Notes: generated by a model from the letters alone, not told the origin. A stretch of DNA of 64,000 nt from Adenophora triphylla var. japonica (GCA_022495995.1 JAFEMH010001240.1:124001-188000), one strand, 5' to 3'; shown: positions 46,815-58,421, counted from the stretch's first letter. Program-made: numbers and translations.

Positions 46815-48720
46815 ACCTCCAGTCGCTCGTTCACCTCCACCAGGCTGAGCTCCTTTGACATACCTGTCAAGCTTCCCACTGTCGACCCACTTCTGGATGA
46901 TACGTTTCTGTGCTCATACGTCTCAGCAGTGTGACACGTATCTTTGTGATAATCGCAGTATTTGCTGTTGTCCCTTCTGAACTTATTTCCTGGGTTCATT
47001 GGGGCAGGTGGGCCTAACTCGACTGTATTCAAAATTTCCGTGCAACTTACTGTCAATGGGGTAAATGTCTCGGGTACTCTCTTAGTCGCCCTAGTTCTGT
47101 TTTTCACATTCTTGTTGTTACCTCCATTCTTGGCTGGGTCCTTATTATCCGTATCTATGACCTCAGACTTTGGACCCTTCTTCTGATTCTTTTCCTTTCT
47201 CTCTTCAGCTATGGCCACATTGTAGGCCCTTTCAAACAGCTCTTGCCGGGTGCTCACGCTCTTGACTTGCAGCTCGTAGTCTAAGTCTGCAGAAGTCACC
47301 CCATTTCTGAAGCAATTAATCACCTCCCTATCTGTCAGGTCCTCTTCAATTTGGTTGACCATCTCCTTGAACTTGGTATAGTAGCTCATCGAACTTTCAT
47401 TCTTTCCTTGTGCCAGATTGTTCAAGTCGATGACCGTCAGCTTTCGGGCTCCTGCTGTCGAGAAGCGATCTAGGAACATCTTCCTCGTGTACACCCATGT
47501 AGTAATACACCCCGGCGTCAAACCACGAAACCAAGTCAATGCGGCCCTTGTAAGGGTGTTGGTCAACGCCTTGCACATCATACCGTCCTCGGTGGAGACG
47601 AAACACATGGTAGCCTCCAAATGCTGTATATGACTCTGGGTATTGGTCGCTCCCGAATATTTGTCAAGAGTGGGCAACCTAAAACCTGGAGGAGGTCATC
47701 GCTCGAGCAATTCCTTGGACAAAGGGCAAAGAGTAAAGTCGTTTCGTTCGCCCTTTCCAGTATCCTCCTTCCTGTCGGCCTCCCATTGTTCTAGCCTTTT
47801 CTTCAACTGCAACCATTCCCTAGCATCCGAATTGTCATCCCGTGCGTGGGAGGCATCGTTGGATCTCTGTCGCTCTTCCCTGTGAGGCTCTCTTATTGAG
47901 TTGGCCCTATGCCTTTCACTCCTCGGGGGAGTCACATCTCTACCTCATCGACCTTTATGAGAAGGCGGCCTAACTGAGTTTACTGGCGACCTGCGCCTAT
48001 CTTCCTGACTGGCGACCTTCGCCCATTCCTGTCTCGGTGAGAGTGCAACCTTTCTTCCCTGATAGGCGACCTACACCCATTTCTATCGCCGCGGGACTGC
48101 GATCTCTCTGTTCAAACAGACGACCTATCCCTGTTCCTCTCAGCTTCCCTTTGCCGTCTCAGTTCCGACTCTGCCTCCTGTTCCCTGTTCGTATTGAGAT
48201 GACTTCGCAAGTCATCAGACGGAACCGGAATGTGGGTGCGAATATGAGGCACAATCTGTCGCTCGCCATTCTGCCTGGCACTTCCGCTTTGCCTAGCACT
48301 TCCGTCGGGCTGCCTGTTAGAAACCTGGGAGGGGACTGCCCTTTCTGACCTTCTGTCATTCTGCTCGGGCTCATCCTCCATCTCTAGCAGTTATGCTAAA
48401 ATTCTTGCCCCGCTCCACCAGCATCTCCTTCCTACTGATGGGATTGGTTGAGGGATCTGGTCTGTCGTCTGCAGCCAGTCGCCCTGCTTGACGCTTTGAA
48501 GGGGGCTGTGCTCTATGCTCGACCATAGGTCTTTTCTCCCTTCTTCCGTCTGGCAAGCCTCTGTCATCAGCAACGCTATTTGAACGTGTCGCCCTCCCGT
48601 GCGGACGCAGCAGAGGAGGAGGAGGAGGCATGTTAGCATTGCAATTTCTAGCATCGACCTACGTGTTAGCACCGGTGTTTCCCTCATTATATTCATCCGA
48701 GGCTTCTGAAACATGACCGT
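46787..48720 (-). pseudogene. Gag region of the Tat element
   Basis: The core at 47677-46787 is a retrotransposon gag domain (LTRAALTWFRGLTPGCITTW, FLDRFSTAG, ESMSYYTKFKEMVNQIE-like). A zinc-knuckle relic YCDYHKDTCHTAE follows. Upstream (48720-47690) is an Arg/Glu-rich N-terminal extension in several broken frames. Frameshifts at about 47690, 48110 and 48371. Confidence 0.8.
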
Positions 48721-48769
48721 CTGAAGTCATCATGATGATGGGTTGTAAGAAATTTCGAGGTCAATATGC

Positions 48770-48794
48770 ACGATTCCTGGCAATGGAACCAAAC
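48770..48794 (-). other. Candidate primer-binding site of the Tat element
   Basis: Immediately inside the right (5') LTR the minus strand reads GTTTGGTTCCATTGCCAGG. Its spacing and TGG...GCC pattern resemble the TGGCGCCGTTGCC site used by many gypsy elements, with changes. The tRNA is not assigned. Confidence 0.4.
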
Positions 48795-49454
48795 TGATGC
48801 TGCAAGAACCGTGCTGGATAATTCTCCGTCCAATCAGCAAGATAGATCTCCTGACATTTGACCTGAAACACATAACCCACGACTAGCCTAGATGGTCTCC
48901 ACGAAGACCCTAAGCGTGAGAGTAAGTACGGTGTATGAGAGCTAAATAATTATAATGAACAAGATGTATTCAATATAAGAAATAGCAAATACCTTGGAAC
49001 AGTTGACATTGCCTTGTATTTATAGTTGTTGATGAGAGATATAATTGTGGTAGGATTGCATGAAATCCCTATAATCTCGGATCAGATATGCATAAGTGAT
49101 CTTGTCTATACATAACTCCTTATTTGTAGGGAGTCCGTTATGGAAAGAGTTGTATTCACGCCTGGGCTTTATAGGTCGTCACGTATTATGATAGGTCGAG
49201 GTCGCCTGTTGGGTCTAGGCCAACCTGACTGATGGATAGGGTCGAACCATACCCGAATAGAATCTGGATCGTAATGTCGGACCAAGCTAGGTCGGGACCA
49301 TCTGAGGTCGGACAATGAGCTAGGTCGACTGATCTCGCTGATAGGCCTTGGGCCTGGTAATAATTGGGCCTAGCCCACTGAGAATGTGGTGGCAATGATA
49401 GGTAGATAACTGGGCTTGCTCGTTGGGCCTAGCCCGTCATATTTATTCCGTTCA
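48795..49454 (-). repeat. 5' LTR of the Tat element
   Basis: 660 bp; aligns with 37890-38559 with several small indels and substitutions. On the minus strand it starts TGAACGGAATAAATATGACG and ends GCAGCATCA. Confidence 0.9.
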
Positions 49455-49505
49455 ACAAGTATGCCGTAATATGTATTATCTTGTATTTAGTATTACTACA
49501 TAATA

Positions 49506-51117
49506 GGGCGAATGATATTTTGAGCCCCAAAGTTTAGGGGGTTTTGCTAAGATTGACCGTATTCTATCACTAATTACAATATAGGGTCCAAAGTTTATAT
49601 TCTGTTAACGTTTCAGGGGTTTTAACCAATTTCGTTAGAAAAATTCGTTAAATGATCACGTGCAAGTCGCGTGTCAATTAACGCAAGATATTTTTTTAAC
49701 ACAAATTCATTCGTTGTTGTTTTAATGCAAATTAAATGAAAATAAATTAACCATATAGTTTATAAACTGATTTATTGAGGGGTTTAATGTAATTGTTTCG
49801 ATTAAAAGGGTAAAAATAAAAAAGAAAACAAAGATAAAGGGGCCTTATTGTTTTGAATCTCATAATTTTCAACATCCTCCTCAACTACCTACCACCACTT
49901 ATATCTACCACCTAAACAAAGCCATATCCACAACCTCCTCGTCCTCAACCACTTGCTAATCAGCTCAAACCCCTCTCTTCAATCAGAACCACTACCAACA
50001 CTAAGATTTCAAAACAAGAATTAAAAAAATGTATAAATTAATCTAGAATCAAACATCATCATCCATCACCATTTGAAATAAAATAAAATCAAATCAAATC
50101 ACCTAAATTTAAATATTATCATTGAATTAAAGATTCATGTGAAAACCCAAATTTTTGAACTCTATAGCATCTCAGATCTGACATTTGATAGAAATCACGA
50201 CGGGCACAGGAGGCATATGCCCACAACACATTAGTTTCAAAATTAAAGGTTGGGTTGTGAGAGTTAAGGTGAGATAAAGGTGTGAGCAATTTAGAGTGTG
50301 AGAAAAGATGAGAAAATAGCGTCCGACAAAAAATGGAGGTCTTGGTCGGCAAAAATGCAGATGACGGCAACTGGAGAGGGATGGGGGTGGGGAAGGAGAC
50401 AGAAAGAGGGAGTTGTTGTTATTTGAATGTGGATAATTTGGAGGTGGGTCAGGGAGGCAAGAGAGTTGTTGATGAAGGGAAAGGGTCATGAGGAGGTGGT
50501 GGGGCGGAGCTGGGGGAGAGGGGCAAGGATGGCGGCGGTGGTGGGTAGGGTTGGGGTGGCGAGAGGGGAGTGAAGGGTGGAGGTGGGGGGTGATATTGGG
50601 TGAGCTGATAGAGGTGGGCGGATTGGAAGATGAGGAACGACGGCGATGGGTAGGATTGGGGTGACGAGAGGGGAGTGGAGGGTGGAGGTGGGGGGTGATG
50701 CTGGGTGAGCTGATGGAGGTGGGTGGATTGGAAGATGAGGAATAAGATCGGGGTAGAGAGATAGAGTTAAAGAGAGAGAGAGAGAGACAAAGTGTGTGTG
50801 AGAAAGGGGAGAGGAGGGGTAAGGTTTTGTTTGAGGGTACAAGAGTATTTATGTAATATTATAAAGTTATAAATCATTTGAAGGATTATATAGTTAATTT
50901 ATTTTTATTTAATTTGCATTAAAACAACAAGGAAACGAAAGAATTTGTGTTAAAAAACATCATCCGTTAATTGACATTTAGGGAATTTTTCTGACGAAAT
51001 TGTTTAAAAACCACGTTAACATAATATAAACTTTGTACTTTATATCATAATTAGTGATAGAATGGGGCCCATCTTAGCAACACCACATAAACTTTGGGTC
51101 GAAAATGTTATTCACCC
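49506..51117. mobile_element. Non-autonomous MULE in unit A
   Basis: Long inverted repeats (about 270 bp) start GGGCGAATGATATTTTGAG on the left and GGGTGAATAACATTTTCGA on the right reverse strand. The 9-bp flanks are TACATAATA and TAAATAATA (one mismatch). The inside has a GA/CT-rich stretch (50300-50820) with long Ser/Pro frames on the minus strand; no real protein is recognised. Confidence 0.8.
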
Positions 51118-51244
51118 TAAATAATAATATAACGTGATAATACAATATAAAAAATAATTTATGAAACGTTACAAAACTTTTTTTAAAACTTATGGTACAT
51201 TCTTCGGCCTGCTCAAATCAAATCTATAGATAATTTCAAACTAG

Positions 51245-52579
51245 TTAAAGTGTCTGCAAAAACTCTTTGAAATTTTGACAAGAAGAACCACCTTCCCCAA
51301 GAGCTTCCATGGCCAAACCTTTCCATTTCACCACATTTCTTCTTATCTCTTCCCCTCTCTCTCCATCTCCCATCACAACCTCCAAACACCTTTCAATCTC
51401 CTCCTTCTCCACCACCCCATCACCACCACCACCTCTCACACCAATTTCCAACACCTCCACCATCTTAGCATTAGTCATCTGATCGGAAAACTGAGGAAAA
51501 CCCACCATTGCCACCCCGGAAACAACGCTTTCCACCACCGAATTCCACCCACAATGTGTCACAAAACACCCAATCGCACGGTGGCCCAACACCGCCATCT
51601 GTGAACACCAAGAAACTATCAACCCATTTTCAATATTTCCTCCAAAATCATCCTCTGTTTTTCCATGATCACGAAGAACCCATAAGAATGGCCGCCCACT
51701 TTGAACAAGCCCTTCAAGCAATTCTTCCTTTTGTCTCTTTGATAAAACAACCAAGCTTCCAAATGATACATAAATCACCGATTGATTTGGTCTTGAATTC
51801 AGCCAAGAAATGTAATCAATTTCACTTGATTCGAATAAATCGCAAGATTCGGAATCAAAGGAAATCAATGGGCCGATTGGAATAAATTTACATTTTGGAA
51901 CAATATTCTTGACTGAATTTTCCTCCAGGGCCTGAAAAGTGTTTGCTAGAACACAAGGGTTTGGGTCATCTTCCAATGCTTGAATCTGTTCTTGCATAAT
52001 TGGGATCATTGCTGAATTGAAGGGACTATCTGGTAAGAGAAATGAAGGAATATCATGACAAGTCAACGGTGGCAATCCTGGTAATTCTATATACATCGAT
52101 GGGTCATATGTTTTGTTACTTGAGTGGATACCATCTTTTTTATTGAAGAAATGGTGGTATATAGCAAATGATGTAGCTGACTGGATGGAAAGGAAAGCAG
52201 AAGGGAGGTGATTCTCACGCGCCACCACAGCCACCCACGGGAGGAGAATAGTGTAGACTAGGAAAGTGATAGGGCGGCCCTCGGAGGATAATTTCTCGAG
52301 TAGCTTCGTCAGGTTTGCGGACCCCACTAGCTTCAACTCAGCTAGGTAGCCGGGTTTTTTAGTTAGGTGACCGTCGTCATCGTAGCCGTCGGATATGGAG
52401 GCGTAACTTAAGTTGTTGATCGGAGGGCGGGTGTTGAGTTTGAGTTGACGGAGGCCGAAGACGGTGGTGGTGAAGGTGGCGCGTGCACCGGCATTTGCTA
52501 GGTTTTTGGCTAGTTGAAGAGTGGGGTTGAGGTGGCCTTGGGCGGGTAGAGATATGACTAGGAAGTGGTGCTTATTCAT
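51245..52579 (-). CDS. UDP-glycosyltransferase, UGT75-like (copy A)
   Basis: An intact, intronless 444-residue family 1 glycosyltransferase. It would transfer a sugar, most likely glucose from UDP-glucose, to a small lipophilic acceptor in the cytosol. The start MNKHHFLVISLPAQGHLNPT carries the catalytic His16. The 44-residue PSPG sugar-binding box spans about 324-367 (WCSQMAVLGHRA, then HCGWNS) and ends in Gln, usual for glucose users. The region LVYTILLPWVAVVAREN resembles UGT75 members, a family including anthocyanin 5-O- and crocetin or indole-acetate glucosyltransferases, so the acceptor cannot be fixed. It is slightly shorter than the common 455-470 residues. A TATA-like CTATATTAA lies about 50 bp upstream. 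Copy B is a close paralogue 4 kb away in the same orientation. Confidence 0.92.
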   Translation of the reverse strand: MNKHHFLVISLPAQGHLNPTLQLAKNLANAGARATFTTTVFGLRQLKLNTRPPINNLSYASISDGYDDDGHLTKKPGYLAELKLVGSANLTKLLEKLSSEGRPITFLVYTILLPWVAVVARENHLPSAFLSIQSATSFAIYHHFFNKKDGIHSSNKTYDPSMYIELPGLPPLTCHDIPSFLLPDSPFNSAMIPIMQEQIQALEDDPNPCVLANTFQALEENSVKNIVPKCKFIPIGPLISFDSESCDLFESSEIDYISWLNSRPNQSVIYVSFGSLVVLSKRQKEELLEGLVQSGRPFLWVLRDHGKTEDDFGGNIENGLIVSWCSQMAVLGHRAIGCFVTHCGWNSVVESVVSGVAMVGFPQFSDQMTNAKMVEVLEIGVRGGGGDGVVEKEEIERCLEVVMGDGERGEEIRRNVVKWKGLAMEALGEGGSSCQNFKEFLQTL

Positions 52580-52626
52580 AGTGTTGAAATTATTGGTTTT
52601 GATTTAGTTTTTTTCCTCAGGATGGG

Positions 52627-52635
52627 TTAATATAG
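52627..52635 (-). promoter_or_regulatory. Candidate TATA box of UGT copy A
   Basis: The minus strand reads CTATATTAA about 50 bp before the ATG. The same position in copy B has CTATATTTA. Confidence 0.4.
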
Positions 52636-52829
52636 AAAGGTGAATTGGACTATAGGTATCTTTTACGGCAAGATTTTTCTTGGTTTGGTTGGCTCTATTA
52701 TTGTAAAATGTTGACTAATTGCCCGGCCTGCCAATAATATAGTAGGGGTCCCGAGATGAGGTTGAGTATATAGCTGATGAAAGTTGATGCTTACAAATTA
52801 TTTGTATGAATCAACGACAACTGGTGTAC

Positions 52830-53345
52830 TATAAAATTTCAATTGAATTATATCCTATCTATTGTAACAACTTCTTTAACTATCTTAGTTTTCAACAATA
52901 TTGTGATTCATTACAAGACGAATCACATGTACATCAAATACCAATTACTCAAATACCAATTCGTCTCGCTCCAAATGTCATAACTTTCCATTTTGGACGT
53001 CCTATTTAAAATGTCTAAACTAAAAAAGGAAAGTTTTTATTACTATTCCACCCAATCATTTTCTCTCCTACTTTACTTTTATACTCACAACATTCTCTCT
53101 CCTAACTATTCCTACCACTCATTCTCTCTCCTATTTAATTTTTCATACTCACAATATTTAAATTTTCTCTTTTCTACATCACTTTCCTTAATTTCCGAGC
53201 CGAACCCATTTTGAGACATTTGGGATGGGACGGAGGGAGTATTAATTATCAGTTAGATGATATACTGACAAAACCATTAGACACTAAACGCTTTAAATTT
53301 CTTAGAGGTGAACTAGGCATAATTGATATCCGTGTATGAACTGTG
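52830..53345 (+). pseudogene. Copia RNase H end fragment, unit A
   Basis: A Copia polyprotein C-terminal relic, with the 'LDDILTKPLDTKRFKFLRGE' tail (the usual ADIFTKPL...FLRGKLG end), interrupted by a Stowaway at 52956-53239. The homologous fragment in unit B (59940-60222) has no Stowaway. Confidence 0.65.
52956..53239. mobile_element. Stowaway MITE in unit A only
   Basis: The right end is canonical (CATTTGGGATGGGACGGAG...). The left end is decayed (CCAATTCGTCTCGCTCC) but in register, with TA on both sides. Absent from the same place in unit B, so it came in after the duplication or was lost from B. Confidence 0.7.
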
Positions 53346-53856
53346 CTAACTTTGCTACTTGGCGTTGGGCACGCCTAGGGCACGCCTAAGGCACCAAGGT
53401 CACGCATAGGGCGCCTAATCACCGCCAAATAGCTCCTTAACTAAGACTTTTCATAGCTCCTTAATTTCTCAAGAAAGCTTTCTATTTTAGTTTCCCGCTC
53501 ACAGCCAGTTTTGAAATTGAAAATTTGGTCGATTTTGACATTTCACATTTATAAGATAGTGACTTGCTATAAAGAAAAAGGAGAAAAATAAAAAGGGATA
53601 GATGTGTGACGTGCTCTATTGAGAGCAACTTCTCCTATTATTTCTTACTTTCTTTGAAATAGTTTTTTATCCGTTCGTTTAACGCACGAGTGTAGCACTA
53701 GTTAATTTAAATGTCTCAAAAGTTCTTATGCAGTATTTAAAAATTATAATACAGCATCCGGTCACCAGTCGCCGGCGCCACCTGTTATAATCAATGATGT
53801 ATTATATTAGTATGCAGTAATATGCATTGTCTTGTATGTATTATTATTACATAGTA

Positions 53857-55231
53857 GGGCGAATGACATTTTGAGTCCCAAAGTTTAGGGGGTGTTCCTA
53901 AGATGGGCCCCATTCTATCACTAATTACAATATAGGGTACAAAGTTTATATTATGTTAACGTTTCATGTTTTTTTTAACCAATTTCGTTATAAAAATCCG
54001 TTAAATGATCACGTGCAAGTCACGTGTCACTTAACGGAGGATGTTTTTTAACACAAATTCCTTCGTTGTTGTTTTAATGCAAATTAAATGAAAATAAATT
54101 AACCATATGTTCCCTATACTGATTTATTGAGTGGTTTAATGTAATTCTTTTGGTTAAAAGGGTAAAAAGAAAAAAGAAAAAAAAAGATAAGGAGTCCTAA
54201 TTGTTTTGAATCTCATCATCTTTGAACCCATATCCACCTCCTCCTCCTCCTCCTCCTCCTCCGCAACCACCCGCTAATCAGCTCAAACCCCTCTCTCCAA
54301 TCAGCACCACTAACAATAACAAGATTTCAGAACAGGAATTTAAAAAATTCACGTGCAAACCCAGATTTTTGAACTCCATAGCATCTCAGATCTGACATTT
54401 GATTAAAATCACGACGGGCACCGGAGGTCTGTGCCTACAACACATCAATTTCGAAATTGAAGGTTAGGCTGTGAGAGTTAAGGTGAGATGAAGGTGTGAG
54501 CGGTTTAGAGTGTGAGAAAAGATGAGAAAATAGCGTCCGACAAAAAGATGGAGGTCTTGGCCGACAAAAATGCAGATGACGGCAACCAGAGAGGGATAGA
54601 GGTGGGGAAGGAGACAGAAAGAGGGAGATGTTGTTGTTTGAATGTGGATCATTTGGAGGTGGGTCAGGGAGACAAGAGATTTGTTGATGAAGGGGAAGGG
54701 TCATGAGGAGGTGGTGGGGCGAAGCTGGGGGAGAGGGACAAGGATGGCGGAGGCGGTGGGTAGGGTTGGGGTGGCGAGAGGGGAGTGGAGGGTGGAGGTG
54801 GGGGGTGATGCTGGGTAAGCTGATAGAGGTGGGTGAATTGGAAGATGAGGAAGAAGATAGGGGGAGAGAGAGAGAGAGACAAAGGGTGTGTGTGAGAGGG
54901 GAGATTAGGGGTAAGGTTTGGTTTGGGGTACAAGGATATTTCTGTAATCTTATAAAGTTATAAATCATTTGATGAAGATGAACCATATGGTTAATTTATT
55001 TTCATTTAATTTGCATTAAAACAACAACGAAAGAATTTGTTAAAAAACATCCTACGTTAAGTGACACGTGACTTGCACGCGATAATTTAACTAATTTTTC
55101 TAACGAAATTGGTTAAAATCCTTGAAACGTTAACATAATATAAACTTTGAACCCTATATTGTAATTAGTGATCGAATGGGCCCATTTTAGCAACACCACC
55201 TAAATTTTGGGGTACAAAATGTTACTCGCCC
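53857..55231. mobile_element. Non-autonomous MULE in unit B
   Basis: Homologue of the MULE at 49506-51117, shorter. It starts GGGCGAATGACATTTTGAG and ends GTTACTCGCCC. The 9-bp flanks are TACATAGTA (53848-53856) and TACATAATA (55232-55240). Same GA/CT-rich interior, with a (CTC)n run at 54238-54261. Confidence 0.82.
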
Positions 55232-55240
55232 TACATAATA

Positions 55241-55931
55241 GTGAAATCTCTTGTAAAACGTGTTCTACGCTCGTCTGAGCGTAGAACGTGTTTTTAAATA
55301 GGCGCGGTGGCATTTTTGTAAATAAATAGAACTTCTCAAAATGTGCGGTGGCATTTTTGTAAATAATTGAAACTTATAAGAGGCAATATTCTACACAACA
55401 ACATGCACATTTTAACATTGTAAATAATTGAAACTCACCTGGCACTTTTTGATACTGCAGAAGGCACTTCTGAATATTACAAGAGGCATATTTTAACACT
55501 GCAACAGGTATGTGTTTTTTAATTCACTTTGACACTTTTCAATATTACAACAAACATTTTTCAATAATACAAGAGGCACTTTTTGATACTGTAGAAAACA
55601 GTTTTCAATACTACAAAAGGCACTTTTTGACACTACAACAGGCATGTATTTTTTAATTCACTTGACACTTTTCAATATTATAACATGCATTTTTCAATAC
55701 TACAAGAGGCACTTTTCAATACTACAACAGACACTTTTTAACACTACAACAGACACTATTTTTTAACAATATCACCGCATTATTTAACATTACAACCGAT
55801 TTACATGTGTTTATTAGTGTCATAATAGACCAGACACTTTGTTTATATTGCGCACTTTAACTTTATCTTTAGAAAAGCGCACTTTTGTAAAACGAGGTTA
55901 GGATAGCTTATCCTAGAACTAGTTTCAAACA
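55241..55931. mobile_element. Insertion flanked by the same 9-bp TACATAATA
   Basis: A 691-bp block present only in unit B between two exact copies of TACATAATA (55232-55240, 55932-55940). It has an 11-bp-arm hairpin near its left end (GTTCTACGCTC / GAGCGTAGAAC at 55262-55287) and an ACT-rich degenerate repeat ('gcactttttgatactgcaac', 'cattttcaatactacaaga') over 55430-55780. End symmetry is weak. Probably a second MULE-type insertion that reused the site. Confidence 0.5.
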
Positions 55932-56259
55932 AGAACAACTCTACATAATAATATAACATGATAATACAATATGAAAAATAATTTATGGAACATTATAAAA
56001 CTTTTTTACAAAACTTATTGGGCATTTTTCAGTCGTGCTCAAATCTATAGATAATTAGTAAAAGCCCATGTTCAAGGAACATGTGTTTTTTTTTTTTTTT
56101 AAATTATTATTTTTTGGTAATTGTAATTTTTTTTTTTAAGGATAAAATGGGAAAGGAACAATTTAGTGTGAGCAAAATAAGAAATTTGACACTTAAAATT
56201 GTTCATTGTACTGTAACAAGCGAGGAGGGATGCCATTTATACTATAGATTTCAAACTAG

Positions 56260-57606
56260 TTAAAGTGTCTGCAAAAACTCTTTGAAATTTTGACAAGAAG
56301 AACCACCTTCCCCAAGAGCTTCCATGGCCAAACCTTTCCATTTCACCACATTTTTTCTTATCTCTTCCCCTCTCTCTCCATCTCCCATCACAACCTCCAA
56401 ACACCTCTCAATCTCCTCCTTCTCCACCACCCCATCACCACCACCACCCACACCACCTCTCACACCAATTTCCAACACCTCCACCATCTTAGCATTAGTC
56501 ATCTGATCGCCAAAGTGAGGAAAACCCACCACTGCAACCCCGGAAACAACGCTTTCCACCACCGAATTCCACCCACAATGTGTCACAAAACACCCAATCG
56601 CACGGTGGCGCAACACCGCCATCTGTGAACACCAAGAAACTATCAACCCATTTTCAATATTTCCTCCAAAATCATCCTCTGTTTTTCCATGATCACGAAC
56701 AACCCATAAGAATGGCCGCCCACTTTGAACAAGCCCTTCAAGCAATTCTTCCTTTTGTTTCTTTGATAAAACAACCAAGCTTCCAAATGATACATAAATC
56801 ACCGATTGATTTGGTCTTGAATTCAGCCAAGAAATGTAATCAATTTCACTTGATTCGAATAAATCGCAAGATTCGGAATCAAAGGAAATCAATGGGCCGA
56901 TTGGAATAAATTTACATTTTGGAACAATATTCTTGACTGAATTTTCCTCCAGGGCCTGAAAAGTGTTTGCTAGAACACAAGGGTTTGGGTCATCTTCCAA
57001 TGCTTGAATCTGTTCTTGCATAATTGGGATCATTGCTGAATTGTAGGGATTATCTTGTAAGAGAAATGAAGGAATATCATGACAAGTCAACGGTGGCAAT
57101 CCTGGTAATTCTATAGACATCGATGGGTCATATGTTTTGTTATTTGAGAGGATACCATCTTTTTTATTGAAGAAATGGTGGTATATAGCAAATGATGTAG
57201 CTGACTGGATGGAAAGGAAAGCAGAAGGGAGGTGATTCTCACGCGCCACCACAGCCACCCACGGGAGGAGAATAGTGTAGACTAGGAAAGTGATAGGGCG
57301 GCCTTCGGAGGATAATTTCTCGAGTAGCTTCGTCAGGTTTGCGGACCCCACTAGCTTCAACTCAGCTAGGTAGCCGGGCTTTTTAGTTAGGAGACCGTCG
57401 TCATCATCGTAGCCGTCGGATATGGAGGCGTAACTTAAGTTGTTGATCGGAGGGCGGGTGTTGAGTTTGAGTTGACGGAGGCCGAAGACGGTGGTGGTGA
57501 AGGTGGCGCGTGCACCGGCATTTGCTAGGTTTTTGGCTAGTTGAAGAGTGGGGTTGAGGTGGCCTTGGGCGGGTAGAGATATGACTAGGAAGTGGTGCTT
57601 GTTCAT
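56260..57606 (-). CDS. UDP-glycosyltransferase, UGT75-like (copy B)
   Basis: An intact, intronless 448-residue paralogue of copy A, nearly identical over most of its length. The PSPG box (about 325-368) has WCSQMAVLRHRAIGC, HCGWNS and GFPHFGDQ, so copies differ inside the sugar-binding box (LGH/LRH, PQFSDQ/PHFGDQ). There is also a short Gly/Val-rich length difference after IGVRGG (about residue 385) and DDDGLL against DDGHL near residue 70. The catalytic His16 is kept. Function as for copy A, acceptor unknown. The start is the homologous ATG, with a TATA-like CTATATTTA about 50 bp upstream. Both frames look under constraint, but the acceptor-side residues should be compared before calling them redundant. 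Confidence 0.92.
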   Translation of the reverse strand: MNKHHFLVISLPAQGHLNPTLQLAKNLANAGARATFTTTVFGLRQLKLNTRPPINNLSYASISDGYDDDDGLLTKKPGYLAELKLVGSANLTKLLEKLSSEGRPITFLVYTILLPWVAVVARENHLPSAFLSIQSATSFAIYHHFFNKKDGILSNNKTYDPSMSIELPGLPPLTCHDIPSFLLQDNPYNSAMIPIMQEQIQALEDDPNPCVLANTFQALEENSVKNIVPKCKFIPIGPLISFDSESCDLFESSEIDYISWLNSRPNQSVIYVSFGSLVVLSKKQKEELLEGLVQSGRPFLWVVRDHGKTEDDFGGNIENGLIVSWCSQMAVLRHRAIGCFVTHCGWNSVVESVVSGVAVVGFPHFGDQMTNAKMVEVLEIGVRGGVGGGGDGVVEKEEIERCLEVVMGDGERGEEIRKNVVKWKGLAMEALGEGGSSCQNFKEFLQTL

Positions 57607-57652
57607 AGTGTTGAAGTTATTGATTTTGATTTAGTTTTTTCCACATGATGGG

Positions 57653-57661
57653 TAAATATAG
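57653..57661 (-). promoter_or_regulatory. Candidate TATA box of UGT copy B
   Basis: The minus strand reads CTATATTTA about 50 bp upstream of the ATG, matching the position of the copy A element. Confidence 0.4.
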
Positions 57662-57775
57662 TAAAATGTTGACTAATTGTCCGGCCCGCCAATAATAATT
57701 TAGGTCCCTAGATGATAAATGGAATTTGGTACGTCTTGAGGTGGAGTAAATAGCCGATAAAGTTGATGCCGACAA

Positions 57776-57776
57776 A

Positions 57777-57812
<36 letters not shown>
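57776..57812. repeat. (TA)n microsatellite
   Basis: About 18 TA units just before the satellite-like region. Confidence 0.9.
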
Positions 57813-57816
<4 letters not shown>

Positions 57817-58126
57817 GAAGTTGGTGAGGAGGCTATGACTTCGCCACGTAAACAAGTTGAGACAAACTCTTGATTTTGGAGAAGCCACATCATCGCTATC
57901 TCAAAATCTATATAACTTTTGATATTCTCCATATTAGCTAATACTATTAGTTAATAATAATAGTTATTATATAGGTTAACTATTACTATTAATAGTATTA
58001 ATTAACTATAATAGTTACTATATATGTTAACTATTACTATTAATTGTATTAGTTAACTATAATAGTTACTATATAAGTTAACTATTACCATTAATAGTAT
58101 TAGTTAACTATAATAGTTACTATATA

Positions 58127-58421
58127 CTCCCTCCGTCCCATAGAGCTTAAGAAAAAGTGAAATGGCACGGGAATTAAGGAATATTATTATAGTATTAGGA
58201 GAGAGAATGAGTGGAAGAAGTGTTGTGAGTGTGAAAAATTAAATAGGAGAGAGAATGAGTGGAGGGAATAGTAAATTATAATGTGTTGTGAGTATTAAAA
58301 TAATGTAGGAGAGAGAATGAGTGGAGAGAATAGTGATTTAAGGTTTCCATTTTGGGAATTCTTAAGACTTATGGGACGCCCAAAATGAAAAGTTTTCTTA
58401 AGACTTATGGGACGGAGGGAG
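58127..58421. mobile_element. Stowaway MITE in the satellite (1)
   Basis: Ends CTCCCTCCGTCCCATAGAGC and ACTTATGGGACGGAGGGAG with TA on both sides. It enters the 'ttactatata' phase of the unit. Confidence 0.9.

Larger units (their letters stand above)
37890..49454 (-). mobile_element. Tat-type Ty3/gypsy LTR retrotransposon, defective
   Basis: An 11.6-kb element with LTRs at both ends (TG...CA) and a 5-bp duplication ATAAG/ACAAG (one mismatch). On the minus strand, from right to left: 5' LTR, primer site, gag, protease, RT remnant, RNase H, second RNase H, integrase, then a ~67-bp tandem repeat, an antisense gene, a purine tract and the 3' LTR. The dual RNase H and the antisense gene fit the Tat group (Grande/RIRE2/Retand type; lineage is inference). 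Every coding region carries breaks, and the RT catalytic part is deleted. Confidence 0.9.
37785..53345. repeat. Segmental duplication, unit A (with Tat insertion)
   Basis: Leaving out the Tat element (37890-49459), this unit aligns with 53704-60222. Shared in the same order are the 'cagtcgccggcgccacctgt' flank, a MULE with 9-bp duplication, a UGT gene and a Copia RNase H remnant. A Stowaway at 52956-53239 is only in this unit. Confidence 0.8.

Noticed and set aside
50119..50842. Ser/Pro-rich minus-strand frames in MULE A (and 54435-54986 in MULE B)
   Set aside because: Low-complexity GA/CT-rich sequence; frames are not conserved between the two copies and have no domain.
51275..51885. Plus-strand open frames over the UGT genes (also 56290-56909)
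   Set aside because: They are antisense shadows of strongly conserved UGT coding sequence.
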